In this document: positions 9,385 to 14,036 of the stretch, piece by piece
Numbering within the stretch: position 1 is the first letter of the stretch
Layout of the letters: the number at the start of each line of letters is the position of its first letter
Assembly: GCA_027322565.1 (NCBI GenBank)
Contig: DAHVRG010000010.1
Span: 1-14,036 of the forward strand
Direction: 5' to 3'
DNA length: 14,036 nt
From: Georgenia sp.
GTDB taxonomy: Bacteria > Actinomycetota > Actinomycetes > Actinomycetales > Actinomycetaceae
Notes under the pieces: model-generated
Databases searched by the model: none
The model's input: only the letters and a program-made list of their open reading frames with translations
Told to the model about the DNA's origin: nothing
Program-made: the position numbers and the translations under genes

Positions 9385-9413
9385 TTGCAGTCGAACAGGT
9401 GTTCGAGTAGAGT
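9385..9413 (+). promoter_or_regulatory. Sigma-70-type promoter of the HNH gene
   Basis: TTGCAG (9385-9390) and TAGAGT (9408-9413) are separated by exactly 17 bases. Both hexamers fit actinobacterial housekeeping promoters (TTGNNN and TANNNT). Transcription would begin near 9419-9421, which coincides with a GTG at 9419, so a leaderless start is possible in addition to the ATG at 9446. Confidence 0.7.
9391..9406. promoter_or_regulatory. LexA (SOS) operator
   Basis: TCGAACAGGTGTTCGA is a perfect palindrome TCGAAC-N4-GTTCGA. This matches the Gram-positive/mycobacterial LexA box, whose core is GAAC-N4-GTTC. It fills the spacer between the -35 and -10 of the HNH gene, so bound LexA would block RNA polymerase. 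Because it is symmetric and lies 50 bases upstream of the divergent methyltransferase, it could also affect that gene. Confidence 0.85.
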
Positions 9414-9445
9414 GCGGGGTGACGACGCCGATGGAGGTGGGCGCG

Positions 9446-11203
9446 ATGACGGCACCGGCGCGGGCCATGCCCCCCGACGCCCTGCGCGGCTCCGGCGTCG
9501 AGCACGCCGCTCGGGTGGAGATGGCCCGGCGGCGGGTGCTGGCCTGTGGCTGGCGGCACCGAGTGTTCCTCCCGGACTGCGACGACGGGGCTCGGTCGAC
9601 CGGGGCCCCGCGGAGGGCGCCGGCTGCGGGGCGGCGGGTCTGCCCGGCGGAGCTGCCGGTCGAGCGCGTGACTGCGCCCGTGAGGGGCGCCGGGCGGCCG
9701 GTCCCCTCGACCTCGCACGCCCCGTCGGCTCCGGTGGACGTGCTGGCCGGGGTGGTGGCGTCGTTGGACTCGCTGACCGACGTCGCCTGGCACGACCTCC
9801 ACGGTCAGGCCGCGCATGACGCCCTGGACCTCGTGGAACAGGTGGAGCGGCGGCTGGCGGGGGTGCGGTCGCGGGTGGTCGCGACGGTCGAGGCCAACGG
9901 GCTCTGGGCCGTGGGTGGAGCCCGGACCTTCACCGCGTGGCTGCGCAACCGGACCGACACGACTGCGGGTGCGGCCTCCCGACAGGTGCGGCATGCGCGG
10001 GCGCTGCGCGACCACCTGCCCCGGACGCGGCAGGCGCTGGAGACCGGCCGGATCGGGCAGGAGCACGTCGGGGTGCTGGTCCGGGAGGCACTGGCGACCA
10101 ACGCGTTACGGGTTCAGCTGCTGGATGCCGAGCTGGGCGAGGCCTTCCTCGTGGAGCAGGCCGGCCGGATGGATGCCACCACCTTCACCCGGCTCGTCAA
10201 GGCGTGGGCGATCGCCGCGGATCCGGCGGGCGCGGACCGGGCGTGGCGGGAGAGCGGGGCCAAGGAGGAGCTCACGCTGGCCAGGACACTGGGCGGCTAC
10301 CACCTGGCGGGGTGGCTGGACGAGGTCTCGGGGCAGGCGGTGGAGATCGCGCTGCGGACGCACATGGGCCGCAAGGGCAAGGACGACGAGCGCACCGCGG
10401 CCCAGCGGCGGGCGGCCGCCCTGGTGGCGCTGGCGCGCCAGTCGCTGGATGCCGGGATGCAGCAGGCTCACGCCAGGGTGCGGCCGCACCTGACGGTGAC
10501 CACCAGCTGGGAGACCCTCCAGGCGCTCGTCCGAGCCTCCGGGTCGGTGGTCCCACCGACCTGTCCTGAGGGGCGGCCCGCCGGTCCGGGCGCGGCGGTC
10601 GGGGTCACCGCCCAGATGACGTTGGAGGCCCCCGGCGGGCCTCGCGACTCGAGACCCACCGATCCGCAGTCCGATGGCGTCCCGCACCCGACGGGTTTCG
10701 TGCTCTCGGAGCGGGCACAGGCGTGGATGGATGCCTGGCGGCCCGGGGACGACCACGTGATCCCGGCGGAGCTGGACCACGAGCTGCTGCGCGGGGTGGA
10801 GCCGGCCTCCCTGGAGGGCGGGACGCCGCTGCCGCCGGCGGTGCTGGCATGGCTGGCGTGCGGTTCGGGGTTGTCGCGGGTGGTGTTCGGGGCTGAGTCG
10901 ACGGTCCTCGACGTGGGGCGGGAGAAGCGGTTGTTCACCGCCCACCAGGTCAAGGCGATCATCGCCCGGGACCGCCACTGCCAGGTGCCGGGCTGTGACG
11001 AGCCGCCGGGGTTCGGGGAGGTGCACCACGCCCTGCACTGGTACCAGCACCACGGCCCCACCGACGTCGACCTGGGGCTGCTGGTCTGCTGGTTCCACCA
11101 CGCGTGGGTCCACGCCCACGGCGTCACCGTCGTGCGTCACGGGGGCCGCTGGTTCTTCTACGACCGCCACGGACGCCTCATCACGGACCGCAAGCGGGAG
11201 TGA
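9446..11203 (+). CDS. DUF222 and HNH endonuclease-domain protein (13E12 repeat family)
   Basis: 585 residues from ATG 9446, which has GGAGG eight bases upstream; the frame is open back to 9308, but that start would precede the promoter. Residues 1-90 are Pro/Ala/Arg-rich and probably disordered. A DUF222 region follows from about 95 to 400, mostly helical, with WAVGGARTFTAWLRNRT near 154-170, typical of the family. The C-terminal HNH zinc domain spans about 505-560: Cys-x4-Cys (CQVPGC), the catalytic-type HH pair (EVHHALHW), then CWFHH giving the second Cys-x2-His. The position usually held by the central Asn (family pattern T-D-x-x-N) reads Leu here (TDVDLGLL). Such proteins are abundant in actinobacteria and often multicopy; their role is not settled, though DNA cleavage is inferred from the fold. 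The SOS-box promoter suggests induction by DNA damage. Confidence 0.9.
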   Translation: MTAPARAMPPDALRGSGVEHAARVEMARRRVLACGWRHRVFLPDCDDGARSTGAPRRAPAAGRRVCPAELPVERVTAPVRGAGRPVPSTSHAPSAPVDVLAGVVASLDSLTDVAWHDLHGQAAHDALDLVEQVERRLAGVRSRVVATVEANGLWAVGGARTFTAWLRNRTDTTAGAASRQVRHARALRDHLPRTRQALETGRIGQEHVGVLVREALATNALRVQLLDAELGEAFLVEQAGRMDATTFTRLVKAWAIAADPAGADRAWRESGAKEELTLARTLGGYHLAGWLDEVSGQAVEIALRTHMGRKGKDDERTAAQRRAAALVALARQSLDAGMQQAHARVRPHLTVTTSWETLQALVRASGSVVPPTCPEGRPAGPGAAVGVTAQMTLEAPGGPRDSRPTDPQSDGVPHPTGFVLSERAQAWMDAWRPGDDHVIPAELDHELLRGVEPASLEGGTPLPPAVLAWLACGSGLSRVVFGAESTVLDVGREKRLFTAHQVKAIIARDRHCQVPGCDEPPGFGEVHHALHWYQHHGPTDVDLGLLVCWFHHAWVHAHGVTVVRHGGRWFFYDRHGRLITDRKRE

Positions 11204-11205
11204 GG

Positions 11206-11231
11206 GCGTCGACCCCGCGGCCCGTCGACGC
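11206..11231. terminator. 8-bp inverted repeat after the HNH gene: terminator or operator
   Basis: GCGTCGAC and GTCGACGC flank a ten-base loop, starting two bases after the HNH stop codon. This fits a U-less terminator. It also overlaps the putative promoter of the RidA gene, so an operator role is possible. Confidence 0.45.
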
Positions 11232-11237
11232 TACGGT
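11209..11237 (+). promoter_or_regulatory. Possible promoter of the RidA-family gene
   Basis: TCGACC (11209-11214) and TACGGT (11232-11237) are 17 bases apart. The -10 is a good TANNNT match; the -35 is one base from TTGACC. Transcription would begin near 11244, about 30 bases before the ATG. The palindrome overlap means part of the -35 match may be coincidental. Confidence 0.35.
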
Positions 11238-11274
11238 GCGTGCACCGAGTAGGCCGAGCCCATGCGAGGGAACG

Positions 11275-11685
11275 ATGACGTCCGCCGTCGAGCTCATCCG
11301 GTCGACCCGACTCTCCGGCGTGGCCCAGTACGCCTATGCGGCGTGCGTGCCCGCGGGGGTCCGGCTCGTCTTCTTGGCCGGCTCCTGCCCCCTGGACAGT
11401 GACGGCCGCACGGTGGCCGCGGGCGACTTCGCCGCGCAGGCAACGCAGTGCGTCGCCAACCTCCGGACCGCCCTCGAGGACGCCGGTGCCTCCCTCACTG
11501 ACGTCGTCAGCACCCGCGTGCTCGTCGCCTCCACCCGTCGGGCAGACCTCGTCTCTGCGTGGGCGGTCGTGCGGGAGGCCTTCGGGCAGCACGACGTCCC
11601 GAGCACGCTCATGGGAGTGACCGTGCTCGGCTACGACGGGCAGCTGGTCGAGCTCGAGGCAGTCGCCGCTGTGCGGGACACCTGA
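11275..11685 (+). CDS. RidA family protein (YjgF/YER057c/UK114), Arg-lacking subgroup
   Basis: 136-residue RidA-fold protein; GAGGG lies four bases before ATG 11275, and this start gives the expected family length (125-135). The frame is open further upstream but only as shadow sequence over the HNH gene. Recognisable segments: VFLAGSCPLDSDGRTVAAGDFAAQATQCVANLRTALEDAG over residues 37-77 (quoted in parts: VFLAGSCPLD, then AAQATQCVANL), followed by a DVVSTRVLV strand and a C-terminal QLVELEAVAAV strand. RidA proper hydrolyses reactive 2-aminoacrylate imines, using an Arg in a P-x-R-T segment. Here the equivalent segment reads VPSTLMGV, with no Arg, as in the Rid4-Rid7 subgroups, so imine deaminase activity is doubtful. 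No partner gene is evident, although a possible promoter precedes it. Confidence 0.85.
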   Translation: MTSAVELIRSTRLSGVAQYAYAACVPAGVRLVFLAGSCPLDSDGRTVAAGDFAAQATQCVANLRTALEDAGASLTDVVSTRVLVASTRRADLVSAWAVVREAFGQHDVPSTLMGVTVLGYDGQLVELEAVAAVRDT

Positions 11686-11764
11686 CCCCCGGCGGGGCGG
11701 GCGGACGCCGAGTCCACGACGGCCCAGCGGTTGCGGTTGCGTGCCGCGGGAGGAGGCTGGGCTG

Positions 11765-11818
11765 ATGTCCGCCACCGTCTGCCCGCGGCCGTCGGGGGCC
11801 GCGTCCCACGAACGCTGA
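11765..11818 (+). CDS. Possible 17-codon leader ORF upstream of the molybdoenzyme
   Basis: ATG 11765 has an outstanding ribosome site, GGGAGGAGG at 11748-11756, eight bases away. The peptide is MSATVCPRPSGAASHER, and its stop lies seven bases before the ATG of the molybdoenzyme. Such a short ORF with a stronger ribosome site than the main gene may couple or attenuate translation. The sequence does not match a leader peptide I can name, and the single Cys and the Pro pair do not prove attenuation. It may simply be chance in GC-rich DNA. Confidence 0.3.
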   Translation: MSATVCPRPSGAASHER

Positions 11819-11825
11819 GGCCCAC

Positions 11826-14036
11826 ATGACCGGGACCGACCGGATCGCCGACATCTGGGGTGCACGCACCCCCTACGCCCGCGGCGCGCCGTGGCCCGTA
11901 CGTGTCGACACCCATCTCGAGGAGGGGCTCACCTCCGACGACGTCGACCGCTGGGTCCAGACCGCCTCCATCCTCCACTCCAACGGCGACGCGCTCGACA
12001 TCGCCGTCAAGGACGACCGGATCGTCGGCGTCCGGGGCCGCGGCGCGGACCGCGTCAACCATGGCCGACTCGGCCCCAAGGACCTCTTCGGCTGGCAGGC
12101 CAACGCCTCGCCCGACCGGCTCACCCGACCCCTGGTGTGCAGGAGGGGCCGCCTGGTGGAGACGTCGTGGGACGAGGCGATGGACGCCGTCGTCACGCGG
12201 ACCAGGGAGCTGCTCGACGAGCAGGGGCCCTCCGCCGTCGGCTTCTACACCACCGGCCAGCTGTTCCTCGAGGAGTACTACACGCTCGGCGTCATCGCAC
12301 ACGGCGGGATCGGCACGAACCACGTCGACGGCAACACCCGCCTCTGCACCGCCACCGCCGCCGCAGCGCTCAAGGAGTCGTTCGGCTGTGACGGACAGCC
12401 CGGCTCCTACACGGACATCGACCACGCCGACGTCATCGCGCTCTACGGGCACAACATGGCCGAGACGCAGACCGTGCTGTGGGCACGCGTCCTCGACCGG
12501 CTCGCCGGGCCGAACCCACCGCGGATCGTCTGCGTCGACCCACGACCCACTCCGGTCGCCAGGGCCGCCGACGTCCACCTCGCTCCCCGGCCCGGGACGA
12601 ACGTCGCCCTGATGAACGGGCTGCTCCACGAGATCCTCGCGAACGGCTAGGTCGACCACGACTACGTCACCGCCCATACGGTCGGCTACGGCGAGCTCGC
12701 CGAACGGGTCCGGGACTACCCGCCGGAGCGGGTGGCGACGATCTGCGACATCCCGGCCGACGACCTCCGGGAGGCCGCCCGACTCATCGGGACGACCGAC
12801 CACCTCTTCTCCACGGTGCTCCAGGGCTTCTACCAGTCGCACCAGGCCACCGCAGCGGCCGTCCAGGTGAACAACATCCACCTCGTCCGCGGCATGCTCG
12901 GCCGACCCGGGTGCGGGCTCCTCCAGATGAACGGCCAGCCGTCCGCGGAGAACACCCGGGAGGCCGGCGCCGACGGCGACCTGCCCGGCTTTCGCAACTG
13001 GTCCAACGACGAGCACGTCGCCGACCTCGCCCGGGTGTGGAACGTCGAGCCGATGTCGATCCCGCACTACTCCCCGCCGACGCACGTGATGCAGATGATG
13101 CGCTACGTCGAGGAAGGCTCCATCCGGATGCTGTGGGTGCAGGCCACCAACCCCGCCGTCTCGCTGCCCGAGCTGCACCGGATCCGCTCCGTGCTCTCCC
13201 AGGACCGGCTCCTCCTCGTCGTCCAGGACATCTTCCGCTCGGAGACGGCGGAGCTCGCCGACGTCGTGCTCCCCGCCGCCACGTGGGGGGAGAAGACAGG
13301 CACCTTCACCAACGCGGACCGCACGGTCCACCTCTCGGAGCAGGCGGTCGACCCACCGGGGGAGGCGCGCTCCGACCTCGACATCCTCCTCGACTACGCC
13401 CACCGGCTCGACCTGCGGGACAAGGACGGCGGACCACTCGTCACGTGGACGACGCCGGAGGAGGCGTTCGAGGCCTGGAAGGAGTGCAGCCGCGGACGCC
13501 CCTGCGACTACACGGGCATGACCTACGGGAGGCTCCGGGGCGGCAGCGGCATCCAGTGGCCGTGCACCGACGACACCCCGGAGGGCACCGAGCGCCCCTA
13601 CGCCGACGGCCGCTTCTTCGCCCACCCCGACTACTGCGAGTCCTACGGCCGCGACCTCGTCACGGGCGCCCCGTTCGAGCCGGTGGAGTACCGGGCGATG
13701 AACCCGGACGGCAAGGCCGTCGTCCGGGCCGCGGAGTATGTCCCGCCGCACGAGCCGCCGAGCGACGACCACCCGCTCCAGCTCATCACCGGCCGCACCG
13801 TCTACCACTTCCACACCCGCACCAAGACCGCCCGGGCGCCCCAGCTGCAGGCTGCCGCGCCCGAGGTGTGGGTCGAGCTCTCCGCGCGCGACGCCCGGGC
13901 GCTCGACCTCGACGAGGGCGACCTCGCCCAGGTCACGACGCCGCGCGGCTCGGTCCAGGCCCACGTGCGGGTCTCCGGGATCCGTGACGGCGTCGTCTTC
14001 CTCCCCTTCCACTACGGCTACTGGGATACCGAGGCA
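11826..14036 (+). pseudogene. Molybdopterin-dependent oxidoreductase (FDH/nitrate reductase-like), interrupted by an in-frame TAG; 3' end beyond window
   Basis: A bis-MGD molybdoenzyme catalytic subunit running 737 codons to the window edge, with a single TAG at codon 275. Codons 1-274 include the N-terminal domain, TSWDEAMDAV (113-122) and NTRLCTATA (170-178), where Cys174 is the probable molybdenum ligand. After the TAG the same frame is open for 462 codons and reads as continuous homology: VNNIHLVRGMLGRPGCGLLQMNGQ in parts (LVRGMLGRPG, LQMNGQPSAE), VQATNPAVS, VVLPAATWGEKTGTFTN in parts (ADVVLPAATWG, EKTGTFTN), and the C-terminal MGD-binding domain from about codon 650 (LITGRTVYHFHTRTKT, then VWVELSARDA). 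The usual Cys-x2-Cys-x3-Cys iron-sulphur motif is absent: Ser48, His51 and Asp55 stand at that spacing. Start ATG 11826 has GAGG five bases upstream. The natural electron donor or acceptor is unknown. Either an inactivating nonsense mutation, a sequencing error or suppressed stop. Confidence 0.85.
12648..12650 (+). other. In-frame amber codon (codon 275) in the molybdoenzyme
   Basis: The context is GCG AAC GGC TAG GTC GAC CAC. Residues on both sides, including HEILANG before and VDHDYV after, read as one uninterrupted protein. TAG is one transition from TGG (Trp) and one change from several other codons. No second stop follows in this frame up to the window end. Confidence 0.9.

Noticed and set aside
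9308..9445. GTG 9308 as the HNH gene start
   Set aside because: It would place the start inside the methyltransferase gene and upstream of the promoter. ATG 9446 has a good ribosome site downstream of the predicted transcription start.
8784..11203. Methyltransferase plus HNH gene as a restriction-modification system
   Set aside because: The methyltransferase lacks DNA-methylase motifs and looks like a small-molecule enzyme; the HNH protein is a 13E12-family member, and the genes are divergent.
12648..12650. TAG as a selenocysteine or pyrrolysine codon
   Set aside because: Selenocysteine uses TGA. The molybdenum ligand is Cys174, a hundred residues earlier. Pyrrolysine systems are not expected in a high-GC actinobacterium, and nothing in the window supports one.
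12479..13987. Plus-strand frame of about 502 codons spanning the TAG, as a possible frameshift continuation
   Set aside because: Its product is Arg/Pro/Gly-rich low-complexity sequence. The true homology stays in the original frame on both sides of the TAG, so there is no frameshift.
11631..14012. Minus-strand open frame of about 793 codons opposite the molybdoenzyme
   Set aside because: Its length comes from GC-rich third positions of the + strand gene; the translation is Val/Gly/Asp/Arg-rich with no domain, whereas the + strand reads as a clear molybdoenzyme.

Overview
The window is very GC-rich, with strong G/C preference at third codon positions, GTG starts, ATGA stop/start overlaps and a DUF222/HNH (13E12-type) gene. 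Together these point to a high-GC actinobacterium, possibly of the Micrococcales type; the genus cannot be read from the sequence. It looks like chromosomal accessory and catabolic DNA. I see no rRNA, tRNA, CRISPR array, insertion sequence or phage structural gene.

Layout. (1) 16-2735: the ATPase and permease of a multiple-monosaccharide (GguAB/MmsAB/XylGH-type) ABC importer, joined by a 4-base overlap. Its sugar-binding protein is not in the window and probably lies upstream. (2) 2794-3766: an unrecognised 230-residue protein, then a 55-codon gene matching only the C-terminal half of an NTF2-like/DUF4440 protein. (3) 3971-8728: a compact five-gene operon on the + strand: short-chain dehydrogenase, FAD/NAD(P) flavoprotein, and a complete polar-amino-acid-type ABC importer (permease, ATPase, binding lipoprotein). 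Overlapping or abutting ends suggest one transcript that imports a small amino-acid-like compound and oxidises it; the substrate is unknown. (4) 8784-9341, minus strand: a small class I SAM-dependent methyltransferase, convergent with the operon and separated from it by a GC-rich hairpin. (5) 9385-11203: a DUF222/HNH protein with a very clear promoter whose 17-base spacer contains a perfect LexA/SOS palindrome, so DNA-damage control is likely. (6) 11275-11685: a RidA-family protein lacking the family's substrate-binding Arg. (7) 11826 to the window end: a molybdopterin (bis-MGD) oxidoreductase broken by one in-frame TAG at codon 275, with the frame intact for the remaining 462 codons. Its N-terminal [4Fe-4S] cysteines are replaced by Ser/His/Asp at the same spacing.

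The strongest points for a second look are the SOS-box promoter of the HNH gene, the single amber codon in the molybdoenzyme, the cysteine-free N-terminus of that enzyme, and the uncharacterised dehydrogenase-flavoprotein-importer operon. I did not find convincing evidence for a wholly new defence or mobile system.
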